From contig CAMWXG010000012.1 of assembly GCA_947178155.1 (NCBI GenBank), positions 1 to 33,047 of the forward strand: a DNA stretch of 33,047 nt. The letters are read 5' to 3'. Numbering within the stretch: position 1 is the stretch's first letter; the number at the start of each line of letters is the position of its first letter. Below are positions 16,575 through 24,365 of this stretch, piece by piece. Position numbers and translations under genes: made by a program. The DNA comes from an uncultured Lachnoclostridium sp. Lineage in GTDB: Bacteria > Bacillota > Clostridia > Lachnospirales > Lachnospiraceae. Below the pieces are notes generated by a model. That model saw nothing but the letters and a program-made list of their open reading frames with translations, did no database searches and had not been told where the DNA came from.

Positions 16575-17759
16575 TTAAGCGAAACGCAGTGTTTCTCTTG
16601 CTATTGCAAGCTCTTCATTTGTAGGAACTACCCATACCTGAATCTTACTGTCAGATGTAGACAAAAGTACTTCCTCTCCACGTTTCTTATTTGCTTCTTC
16701 ATTCATTTTAATACCTATTGCTGACAGTCCATCCATTATATCTTTGCGAATCTCACTGTTATTTTCACCACCTCCGGCAGTAAATGCAATAGCATCAGCT
16801 CCACCAAGTTCCATATAATAAGCACCTATATACTTAATAACCCTATTTACAAGTACTTCAAGAGCATACTTTGCATCTTTATTTCCCTGTTCACGTGCCT
16901 CTACAAGATCCCTGAAATCATTTGATATACCAGAAAGTCCAAGAACTCCTGAGTTCTTATTTAAAATAAGTGTCATCTCACTTACACTTATCCCTTCCTT
17001 CTGACAAATATACTCTATAATTGCAGGATCTATATCTCCTGAACGTGTACCCATAACAAGTCCTTCAAGTGGTGTCATCCCCATACTCGTATCTATTGAT
17101 TTACCATCTTTAATTGCCGAAATGCTTGCACCACTCCCAATATGACATATAATCATTTTTGAATTGTTATAGTCAATCCCTGCAAGTTCTGCAAGACGCT
17201 TAGATACAAAACTATGGCTTGTACCATGAAAACCATAACGACGAACACCATATTTCTCATAATACTCCTTTGGAAGCGCATACAAATATGCTTTCGGCGG
17301 CATAGTTTGATGAAATGCTGTATCAAATACAGCTACATGCTTCACATTTGGCATAACTTCCTGACATGCACGTATTCCAAGAATATTTGCAGGATTGTGA
17401 AGAGGTGCAAGGTCATTACATGTTTCAATCTCTTTAATAATCTCATCAGTAATAACAACAGAAGACGAAAACTTTTCACCGCCATGCACCATACGATGAC
17501 CTACGGCATTTATCTCATCAAGAGACTTAATTACACCGTCATTACTGTCTACAAGCAAATCAAGTACTTTTTTAATAGCTACCGCATGATTAGGAAGTCC
17601 TACATCTATTTCAGTCTTTTTTCCATTGGTCTTGTACGTAATCTTTCCATCAAGACCAATACGCTCACAATTACCAGATGCATTTGCTTTCTCTGTATCT
17701 GAGTCAATAAGTTGAAACTTAAGAGAAGAACTTCCGCAATTTACGACTAAAATATTCAT
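16575..17759 (-). CDS. ackA: Acetate kinase
   Basis: Converts acetyl phosphate and ADP to acetate and ATP, the energy-yielding end of fermentation. NCGSSSLKFQL at the start is the nucleotide/phosphate loop. VFDTAFHQTMPPKAYLYALP and RRYGFHGTSHSFV form the acetate site, with the catalytic His/Arg region. GGGENNSEIR is near the C-terminus. 394 aa is normal. ATG is preceded by GGAGGAA. The phosphotransacetylase gene that commonly lies next to ackA is not in the window. The ~150-nt leader carries a 60-bp hairpin element. PFOR, 2.6 kb away, supplies the acetyl-CoA. Confidence 0.98.
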   Translation of the reverse strand: MNILVVNCGSSSLKFQLIDSDTEKANASGNCERIGLDGKITYKTNGKKTEIDVGLPNHAVAIKKVLDLLVDSNDGVIKSLDEINAVGHRMVHGGEKFSSSVVITDEIIKEIETCNDLAPLHNPANILGIRACQEVMPNVKHVAVFDTAFHQTMPPKAYLYALPKEYYEKYGVRRYGFHGTSHSFVSKRLAELAGIDYNNSKMIICHIGSGASISAIKDGKSIDTSMGMTPLEGLVMGTRSGDIDPAIIEYICQKEGISVSEMTLILNKNSGVLGLSGISNDFRDLVEAREQGNKDAKYALEVLVNRVIKYIGAYYMELGGADAIAFTAGGGENNSEIRKDIMDGLSAIGIKMNEEANKKRGEEVLLSTSDSKIQVWVVPTNEELAIARETLRFA

Positions 17760-17824
17760 TTATCTTTCCTCCATAACTAATTTATTATTTTGAAATCAAC
17801 AAAACTCTCTTTCAATGTATTTGA

Positions 17825-17884
17825 AGCGCTAAAATGCAGTTACTGTTCACTCCGTTACCAGTAACAAGCATTGCTTTCAGCACT
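17825..17884 (-). repeat. Imperfect 60-bp hairpin element in ackA leader
   Basis: Outer arms AGCGCTAAAA (17825-17834) and TTTCAGCACT (17875-17884) pair over 10 bp in the minus-strand RNA (two G-U). TGC/GCA gives three more pairs, and GTTACTG (17839-17845) with CAGTAAC (17859-17865) gives 7 more. Bases 17840-17860 (21 bp) recur exactly at 24285-24305, and AGYGCTAAAA precedes both. It lies within the predicted ackA transcript, so it could act as RNA structure; the repeat nature argues for a dispersed element. Confidence 0.7.
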
Positions 17885-17916
17885 GAATGCACACATTTTT
17901 CAAATAATACTTCTTT

Positions 17917-17945
17917 AGTATACTTGATTAGTTTTTCTTTGTCTA
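17917..17945 (-). promoter_or_regulatory. Promoter of ackA
   Basis: Minus strand TAGACA (17945-17940), 17-bp spacer, TATACT (17922-17917). The expected start near 17910 gives a ~150-nt leader containing the hairpin element. The -35 overlaps a relic repeat end. Confidence 0.65.
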
Positions 17946-17961
17946 GTACAATGTTGTTAAT
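17943..17961 (+). repeat. Solo relic of the MITE-like repeat end
   Basis: CTAGTACAATGTTGTTAAT matches the left end of copy B (CTAGTACATTGTTGCATTAAT) with one mismatch and a 2-base gap, in the same orientation, 37 bp from copy B. The rest of an element is missing. Confidence 0.5.
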
Positions 17962-17977
17962 AAAATAGGAAGGGTGT

Positions 17978-18137
17978 TACTAGTACATTGTTGCATTAAT
18001 TTTGAAGTAATGGGTGCCTGATATTTGTGCCAGGATAAGACAGAGGAATGAGGCAATGCGGTGGCATTGTTGACTGACAACAGCGCGGTACTGGCGCAAA
18101 GAGCAGGTACCTATTACTCAATTATTAATGTACTAGT
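17978..18137. mobile_element. Palindromic MITE-like repeat, copy B
   Basis: Same element and same orientation as copy A. The left end is TA-CTAGTACATTGTTGCATTAAT. The right end is shortened to ATTAATG-TACTAGT, lacking 8 bp (CAACACTG) present in copy A; otherwise the two align without gaps, with about 20 mismatches in 159 bp. A 29-bp central block (18050-18078; 7872-7900 in A) holding the CAATGC/GCATTG hairpin is identical. The right flank is TG rather than TA and merges with another palindromic element. Confidence 0.85.
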
Positions 18138-18237
18138 GTTTGAAAATTGCTTTTTATGGGGTGTGCTCCACAATTTGGTACAAATCTAGCACAAAATGTG
18201 GAATGTAAACCATAAGAATTAATTTTCCAAACACTAG
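18133..18237. repeat. Second palindromic element abutting copy B
   Basis: CTAGTGTTTG-AAAATT at the left and AATTTTCCAAACACTAG at the right pair with one bulge. Inside, TTATGG/CCATAA and TCCACA/TGTGGA pair in register, giving ~50-bp imperfect arms around a short loop. It begins with the CTAG that ends copy B, so the two are nested or fused. No coding content. Confidence 0.65.
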
Positions 18238-18266
18238 GCTACGAATAGTAACATAAGGAGCCATAT

Positions 18267-19664
18267 ATGAAAACAGCAGGCATTATATCAGAATACAATC
18301 CATTTCACAATGGTCATGCATACCAGATAGAACAGATAAGACAAAATACAGATGCAGAAAATATAGTAGTTGTCATGAGCGGAAACTTTGTACAGCGAGG
18401 GACTCCTGCTTTTACAGATAAATATTTGCGCACGCGCATAGCTATTGAATGTGGTGCCGATTTCGTATTTGAACTACCTGCATTATATGCAACTGCAAGT
18501 TCAGAACTCTTTGCACTTGGTGGAGTGTCTCTTCTTAATTCACTTGGTTTCATTGACTACATCTGCTTTGGAAGTGAATGTGGAGATATCAGTATCTTAA
18601 ATAACATTGCTAACATATTTACAGTTAAATCAAATGAGCCTGACTGTACTATATACAAGCTTGATGCTGCCATAAGTAAGTATATAAAAAGCGGCATGTC
18701 ATATCCTGCCGCACGTTCTAAAGCACTACTTTCATGTGATTATAGTCAGATATCTCCTTCACAAATAACTGATACTATATCACAGCCAAATAATATACTT
18801 GCCATTGAATATTTAAAGGCACTTAAATACATCAATTCCAATATACAGCCATATACCATAAAACGTTGTGACAATGGCTATAATAACCATGATTTTAATA
18901 TATCCACACAAAATAAAGAAAATAAGTATATATCCGCCTCAGCAATAAGGAATGCTTTTTTGCATAAATCCACACCATTTGATTTATTAAAACCCTTTTT
19001 CCCTTCACCTGCAATAAACATTTTACAAGATAATAATTCGCGCATAAATATATCCATAGACGAGATTTCACCTATGCTATACTATAAAATCAGATCTATT
19101 TTGTCAAACAATACAGCTTCAGAAACAGACAGCTTGAATAAATCTGCTATATTACTCACTAAATATCTTGATGTTTCAAAAGAAATATCATATCGTATTT
19201 TAAATAACCTATCTCAATTTGAAACATTTACACAGTTTGCACATATTATCAAAACAAAACAATACACATATAGCCGAATATGCCGGGCACTTATACACAT
19301 ATTACTTAATATATACACAGATGACATTTTAATACAGTTTCCAATAAAAAGAAACACAATATTAAATCCAAACCAAATAACTCCTTATGCAAGGCTTCTT
19401 GGAATGAGAAAAGAAAAAAGTTATTTATTAAAATCAGTCATTAAACAAAACAATCCGCCTGCTCTTATTACAAAAGTAGCAAATGCGTACAAGGTTATTG
19501 ATAAATCTGCTGTTGATAATAAAAATTTCAATGCAGCATTTGCAAAAAAACTTTTTGACAAAGATATATTTGCCGCTGACCTATACCATCAAATACAACA
19601 AAAAGCTTCTCTTAGTAAACCTTCTATACCTGATGAATATAGAGCAGGAGTTGTAATATTATAA
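18267..19664 (+). CDS. tmcAL: tRNA(Met) cytidine acetate ligase TmcAL
   Basis: Makes N4-acetylcytidine at the wobble base of elongator tRNAMet using ATP and acetate (known for B. subtilis YlbM). The N-terminus MKTAGIISEYNPFHNGH has the HxGH nucleotidyltransferase motif, followed by VVVMSGNFVQRGTPAFTDKY and ADFVFELP. The C-terminal ~200 residues are Asn/Lys-rich and more variable. 465 aa is slightly above the usual ~400-420. ATG has AAGGAG 6 nt upstream. In Bacillus ylbM lies by ylbN-rpmF; here rpmF and ackA lie on the other side of the gap, so the old neighbourhood is partly kept. AckA yields the acetate it uses. Confidence 0.93.
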   Translation: MKTAGIISEYNPFHNGHAYQIEQIRQNTDAENIVVVMSGNFVQRGTPAFTDKYLRTRIAIECGADFVFELPALYATASSELFALGGVSLLNSLGFIDYICFGSECGDISILNNIANIFTVKSNEPDCTIYKLDAAISKYIKSGMSYPAARSKALLSCDYSQISPSQITDTISQPNNILAIEYLKALKYINSNIQPYTIKRCDNGYNNHDFNISTQNKENKYISASAIRNAFLHKSTPFDLLKPFFPSPAINILQDNNSRINISIDEISPMLYYKIRSILSNNTASETDSLNKSAILLTKYLDVSKEISYRILNNLSQFETFTQFAHIIKTKQYTYSRICRALIHILLNIYTDDILIQFPIKRNTILNPNQITPYARLLGMRKEKSYLLKSVIKQNNPPALITKVANAYKVIDKSAVDNKNFNAAFAKKLFDKDIFAADLYHQIQQKASLSKPSIPDEYRAGVVIL

Positions 19665-19753
19665 ATTAATATTTCATTTCCACTATTCATTAAAATATGT
19701 TTATAATTGAAATATTCTAAACCAGCTATCTGAATACGCATCTGCAAATTGTT

Positions 19754-20227
19754 TCATGCTTCTGCTTCTTTAATATATTGCTCCATTATTGCCGCTGCCA
19801 CAGCGACAAGCTCAGGACAGGGACGTTTCTTATAATACTCTTCTGTCCTTTTTTCTGGTACAAAATTATCTTTACCCTTATCAAGTCCCAAGATTTCTCT
19901 GCACACTATAGAACCATTTCTTAATTCGTACTCATGTGCAAGTTGCTGTATTCTTTCATAATGCTTTGTCTTGCCATTATAATCTTTTGGTGAGTTATAT
20001 CCATATAGTATACCTGCCACCATAAACATTCCAGATACTGCACCACATACCTCACGAAGTCTTCCCATTCCACCACCAAAGGAAGAACTAATCTTCATAG
20101 CAGTATCATAATCCATATCATACTTATCTGCAAATGCCAGAAAAACTGATTGTGAACAGTTATATCCCTGCAAGAACAGCTCTTTGGCACGCTTTCCATA
20201 TTTGCTGTTTTCAATATCTATATCCAT
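19754..20227 (-). CDS. C_GCAxxG_C_C family protein
   Basis: 157-aa cytosolic protein of a family common in anaerobes and named after its cysteine pattern. Visible are GYNCSQSVFLAF, then SSFGGGMGRLREVCGAVSG (the core CGAxxG), SIVCREILG, and a last Cys in RPCPELV. The spaced Cys suggest metal or redox chemistry, but no activity is established. ATG is preceded by GAGGAG. It follows PFOR on the same strand with a strong hairpin between, so it is probably transcribed separately or by read-through. Confidence 0.85.
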   Translation of the reverse strand: MDIDIENSKYGKRAKELFLQGYNCSQSVFLAFADKYDMDYDTAMKISSSFGGGMGRLREVCGAVSGMFMVAGILYGYNSPKDYNGKTKHYERIQQLAHEYELRNGSIVCREILGLDKGKDNFVPEKRTEEYYKKRPCPELVAVAAAIMEQYIKEAEA

Positions 20228-20288
20228 AACATCTCCTCATACCCAATCAAAATACTCCGCAGCAAACTGCAGGATATTATCTCCAACA

Positions 20289-20322
20289 TATAATTGCCAT
20301 GCTTTTTAGCATGGCAATTATA
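20289..20322 (-). terminator. 14-bp perfect hairpin downstream of PFOR
   Basis: TATAATTGCCATGC and GCATGGCAATTATA flank a 6-nt loop, about 58 bp after the nifJ stop. The stem is strong but no T-run follows on the minus strand, so it may be a terminator or an RNA-stabilising end. A weaker GTATCA/TGATAC pair (20328-20351) sits nearer nifJ. Confidence 0.5.
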
Positions 20323-20379
20323 CTTGGTATCAAATGCTTTAATCTGATACTTAAAATTTATAAATATCACTATTAAATA

Positions 20380-23300
20380 TTATTTATAAAGCTCTACTAA
20401 TCTCATTAAATGCTCATGACGTGCTTTTGCTGCCTCTTCTGACTCTTTAAAGAGCTTCTCTGCACGCTCTGGGAATGGCTTAACAAGACGTGTATAACGT
20501 GCTTCGTTGTTAAGGAAGTCTTGATATCCTTCAAATTTAGCAGTCTTCTCAGATGTAAATGTGAACGGATTCTTTCCTTCTGCCTTAAGCTGTGGATTGA
20601 ATGAGAATAAATTCCAATAACCTGCATTTACGGCTTTCTTCATCTCATCCTGGCAATGATTCATACCACCCTTTGCAATACCATGAAGTTCGCAAGGTGC
20701 ATAACCAATAATAAGTGATGGACCATTATATGCCTCTGCTTCTGCAATAACTTTTACAGCCTGTGCAGGATTTGCACCAAGTGCTATCTGTGCTACATAT
20801 ACATAACCATAGCTCATAGCAATTTCAGCAAGACTCTTCTTACCTATTTCTTTACCTGCTGCTGCAAACTGGCAAACCTCACCAATATTAGATGCCTTAG
20901 ATGCCTGTCCACCTGTATTAGAATACATCTCTGTATCAAATACCATAACGTTTACATTTTCACCTGACGCAAGTACATGGTCAAGACCGCCAAAACCGAT
21001 ATCATATGCCCAGCCGTCACCACCGAATATCCATACAGATTTCTTTGAAAGATAATCCTTCTTATCAAGCGCTGCCTTTGCATCAGGACAACCAGCCTGT
21101 GCTGCTTTCTCAAGCTCAACAATAAGTGCCTCTGTAGCTGCTGCATTAGCCTTAGTATCATCTTTTGTCTCAATAAACTTATCTGCTGCTGCTTTTAATT
21201 CAGCAGAAGCCTTGTCAGAACCAGCACATGCCTTAACTGACTCAATAGCCATATCACGAAGATACTTCTGTCCAATATGCATACCAAGACCATGTTCTGC
21301 ATTATCCTCAAACAATGAGTTAGACCATGCCGGACCTTTCTTAGTATCTTTATTTACTGTGTATGGTGATGTTGCAGCCGGATTTCCCCAAATAGAAGAA
21401 CAACCTGTTGCATTAGAAATATACATCTGCTCTCCAAACAACTGTGTAACAAGACGTGCATATGATGTCTCAGCACATCCTGCGCAGCTTCCTGAGAACT
21501 CAAGGAGTGGCTGATTATACTGGCTTCCCTTTGGTGTAGTATCAGCAAAGCCACTGTCCTTTTTGCCAACATTTGCAACTAAGTAATCAAATACAGGCTG
21601 CTCATCTGACTCCTCTGCCTGTGGAACCATCTTAATGGCACCTTCAGCCGGACATACTGTAATACACTCACCACATCCCATACAATCAAGAGGTGAAACA
21701 CTCATTGTAAACTTATATGATGTCTTTTTAGACTTATCATCTGCAACTTTAATATTTGAAGGTGCAGCGCTAACTTCATCCTCTGTAAGAAGGAATGGAC
21801 GAATTGTAGCATGTGAGCATACAAATGCACAATTGTTACACTGAACACACTTCTCAGGATCCCATGTAGGAACAGTTACAGCAGTACCACGTTTCTCATA
21901 TGCTGATGCACCTGTTTCAAACTGACCATCCGGATTATCAATAAATGCTGATACAGGAAGGCTGTCACCATCCATCTTAGAAATTGGCTCAAGAAGCTCT
22001 TTAACCATCTTAACAACTTCAGGACGACCTGTAAGCTCTTTTGCCGGAGCATCTGGAGCAGGGTTTTTCCATGACTCTGGAATCTCTACTTTATGTGTAG
22101 CATCTACACCAGCATCAATAGCCTTATAGTTCATCTCTACAACAGCATCACCCTTCTTGCTGTATGACTTCTTTGCTGCCTGTTTCATATAATCAACAGC
22201 TTCATCAATAGGCATAATATCTGCAAGCTTAAAGAATGCTGACTGAAGAATTGTATTGGTACGCTTACCCATACCTATTTCAATAGCCTTATCAATAGCA
22301 TTTATTGTATAGAGCTGGATATTATTATCAGCAATATATTTCTTAGCTTCTGCATTTAACTTTGTCTCTAACTCTTCATCTGTCCACTGGCAGTTAATCA
22401 TAAATACGCCGCCCGGCTTAACATCCTGAACCATCTTATATCCATTTACTACATATGATGGATTATGACATGCCACAAAGTCCGCCTGATTGATATAATA
22501 TGGACTCTTAATAGGATTGTCACCAAAACGAAGATGTGAAATAGTTACGCCGCCCGTTTTCTTTGAATCATACTGGAAATATGCCTGTATATACTTGTCT
22601 GTATGGTCACCAATAATCTTTGTAGAGTTCTTATTTGCACCTACAGTACCATCTCCACCAAGTCCCCAGAACTTGCACTCTTTAGTACCAGGAGCTGATG
22701 TAATAGGAGCTGGCTTAACCTCTGGTAAGCTTAAGTTTGTAACATCGTCTACAATACCGATTGTAAAGCGTTCCTTTGGAGCATCTTTCTCAAGCTCTTT
22801 GTATACTGCAAACACTGATGATGGAGGTGTATCCTTTGAACCAAGACCATAACGACCACCTGTGAGTACGATATCATTAAGTCCTGCCTCACGAAGTGTA
22901 GCTGCAACATCAAGGAAAAGAGGATCCCCAAGTGAACCTGGCTCTTTTGTACGGTCAAGTACGGCAATCTTCTTAGCTGTCTTAGGAATAACTTTTAATA
23001 TAGCCTCTGAAGACCATGGACGATACAAACGAACCTTTACAAGACCTACCTTCTCACCTGCCTTAGTAAGGTAATCAATAACTTCTTCTGCAACGTCACA
23101 TATAGAACCCATAGCTATAATTACACGATCTGCATCAGGAGCACCATAGTAATTAAATAAACCGTAATCTGTACCAAGCTTCTTATTAACCTTGTCCATG
23201 TACTTCTCAACAACTTTAGGAAGCTCATCATAAGCCTTATTACATGCCTCACGATGCTGGAAGAATACATCACCATTCTCATGTGAACCACGTGATGCAG

Positions 23301-23937
23301 GATGCTCTGGATTAAGTGCATGCTTACGGAATGCATCTACAGCGTCCATTGGGCACATTTCCTTAAGATCTTCATAATCCCATTTTTCAATTTTCTGAAT
23401 CTCATGTGATGTACGGAAACCATCAAAGAAATTAATGAAAGGAACTTTTCCCTCTAATGCTGCAAGATGTGCAACAGGGCTTAAATCCATAACTTCCTGT
23501 GGATTAGTCTCTGCTAACATTGCAAAACCTGTCTGACGACATGCATAAACATCACTATGATCGCCAAAAATATTTAATGAATGTGTTGATACTGTACGTG
23601 CAGAAACATGGAATACACTAGGTAACTGCTCACCTGCTATTTTATACATATTAGGTATCATAAGAAGGAGTCCCTGTGATGCCGTAAATGTAGTAGTAAG
23701 TGCGCCTGCTGCAAGAGAACCGTGAACTGTACCAGCAGCACCTGCCTCAGATTCCATCTCTACAACTTTAACTGTGTTTCCAAAAATGTTCTTCTGTCCT
23801 GCTGCTGACCACATATCTACAGAGTCAGCCATTGGGCTTGAAGGTGTGATAGGATAGATACCTGCAACTTCTGTGTAAGCATATGCTACATGTGCTGCGG
23901 CTGTATTGCCATCCATTGATTGTTTAGCTCTAGCCAT
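20380..23937 (-). CDS. nifJ: Pyruvate:ferredoxin (flavodoxin) oxidoreductase
   Basis: One-chain homodimeric PFOR that turns pyruvate and CoA into acetyl-CoA and CO2 while reducing ferredoxin. The N-terminal pyruvate-binding domain has YPITPSSPMAD. Two 4Fe-4S sites lie near residues 690 (CVQCNNCAFVC) and 750 (CMGCGECITVC). The TPP domain has CAGCAETSYARL and GGDGWAYDIGFGGLDHVLA (near 970). Downstream MYSNTGGQASKAS completes the TPP site. The frame is open to 24036, but ATG 23937 (MARAKQSMDGNTAAAH) has AAGGAGG upstream and matches the family start, giving 1185 aa. Promoter at 23975-24003. It feeds ackA. Confidence 0.98.
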   Translation of the reverse strand: MARAKQSMDGNTAAAHVAYAYTEVAGIYPITPSSPMADSVDMWSAAGQKNIFGNTVKVVEMESEAGAAGTVHGSLAAGALTTTFTASQGLLLMIPNMYKIAGEQLPSVFHVSARTVSTHSLNIFGDHSDVYACRQTGFAMLAETNPQEVMDLSPVAHLAALEGKVPFINFFDGFRTSHEIQKIEKWDYEDLKEMCPMDAVDAFRKHALNPEHPASRGSHENGDVFFQHREACNKAYDELPKVVEKYMDKVNKKLGTDYGLFNYYGAPDADRVIIAMGSICDVAEEVIDYLTKAGEKVGLVKVRLYRPWSSEAILKVIPKTAKKIAVLDRTKEPGSLGDPLFLDVAATLREAGLNDIVLTGGRYGLGSKDTPPSSVFAVYKELEKDAPKERFTIGIVDDVTNLSLPEVKPAPITSAPGTKECKFWGLGGDGTVGANKNSTKIIGDHTDKYIQAYFQYDSKKTGGVTISHLRFGDNPIKSPYYINQADFVACHNPSYVVNGYKMVQDVKPGGVFMINCQWTDEELETKLNAEAKKYIADNNIQLYTINAIDKAIEIGMGKRTNTILQSAFFKLADIMPIDEAVDYMKQAAKKSYSKKGDAVVEMNYKAIDAGVDATHKVEIPESWKNPAPDAPAKELTGRPEVVKMVKELLEPISKMDGDSLPVSAFIDNPDGQFETGASAYEKRGTAVTVPTWDPEKCVQCNNCAFVCSHATIRPFLLTEDEVSAAPSNIKVADDKSKKTSYKFTMSVSPLDCMGCGECITVCPAEGAIKMVPQAEESDEQPVFDYLVANVGKKDSGFADTTPKGSQYNQPLLEFSGSCAGCAETSYARLVTQLFGEQMYISNATGCSSIWGNPAATSPYTVNKDTKKGPAWSNSLFEDNAEHGLGMHIGQKYLRDMAIESVKACAGSDKASAELKAAADKFIETKDDTKANAAATEALIVELEKAAQAGCPDAKAALDKKDYLSKKSVWIFGGDGWAYDIGFGGLDHVLASGENVNVMVFDTEMYSNTGGQASKASNIGEVCQFAAAGKEIGKKSLAEIAMSYGYVYVAQIALGANPAQAVKVIAEAEAYNGPSLIIGYAPCELHGIAKGGMNHCQDEMKKAVNAGYWNLFSFNPQLKAEGKNPFTFTSEKTAKFEGYQDFLNNEARYTRLVKPFPERAEKLFKESEEAAKARHEHLMRLVELYK

Positions 23938-23974
23938 TTTTATAATTTCCTCCTTGTTATATGTTATTATTGAC

Positions 23975-24003
23975 ATTTTATCACTTAAAAGCGGAAAAGT
24001 AAA
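23975..24003 (-). promoter_or_regulatory. Promoter of nifJ
   Basis: Minus strand TTTACT, 17-bp spacer, TAAAAT, with TG one base before the -10. This gives a ~30-nt leader leading into AAGGAGG. It supports the ATG at 23937, since the longer reading would begin upstream of this promoter. Confidence 0.65.
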
Positions 24004-24096
24004 GAATTCAGACAGTTTTTTTGTTGTCTTAAACAAAATTTATGAAATCAATAGTTAAACAATAAATATTAGAAATTTTAAACCATTTTCTTGCTC

Positions 24097-24125
24097 TTGA
24101 CTATAATGAAAATTTTTAATAAAAT
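24097..24125 (+). promoter_or_regulatory. Promoter of DAHP synthase
   Basis: TTGACT, 17-bp spacer, TAAAAT. The expected start near 24132 leaves a ~234-nt untranslated leader. Confidence 0.6.
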
Positions 24126-24271
24126 AGATACTTGTTGATGATTTTGATTATTGAAACAAATATTGTTACTATAAACAGTATAATCTGTGAATAGCAGCAG
24201 ATATGTTATAGTTATACATTAACATATTTTTCGGAAAATGCAAGTAGAAATATTAGCCAATCAAACTCACA

Positions 24272-24305
24272 AGTGCTAAAAGAATTACTGTTCACTCCGT
24301 TACCA
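24272..24305 (+). repeat. Partial copy of ackA-leader element
   Basis: AGTGCTAAAA, 3 bases, then 21 bases identical to 17840-17860 (begins TTACTGTTCACTCC). The partner arm that completes the hairpin at ackA is missing, so it is a half element. It lies 60 bp before the DAHP synthase ATG. Confidence 0.65.
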
Positions 24306-24365
24306 ACTAAATAATAATGTAAAAGTAACATACAAAACAATAAAAATATTCAAAGAGGTAAAAAA

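Larger units (their letters stand above)
17760..18266. other. Structured intergenic region between divergent ackA and tmcAL
   Basis: 507 bp without a credible gene. In order it holds the ackA leader with a 60-bp hairpin, the ackA promoter, a relic repeat end, repeat copy B, a second palindromic element, and the tmcAL ribosome site AAGGAG (18255-18260). No clear tmcAL promoter was found; transcription of tmcAL may start within the palindromic elements. Confidence 0.7.
23938..24365. other. Divergent control region of nifJ and DAHP synthase
   Basis: 428 bp without a gene. It contains the nifJ promoter, the DAHP synthase promoter and a long DAHP synthase leader. The leader includes an ATATGTTA/TAACATAT stem (24201-24227) followed by a T-run, and a repeat copy at 24272-24305. 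No T-box or aromatic-rich leader peptide was found. Confidence 0.65.

Noticed and set aside
19668-19716. AATATTTCA/TGAAATATT inverted repeat after tmcAL
   Set aside because: AT-rich 9-bp arms with a 31-nt loop and no T-run; weak as a terminator.
24138-24194. 18-codon open frame in the DAHP synthase leader as an attenuator peptide
   Set aside because: No Phe, Tyr or Trp codons and no ribosome site.
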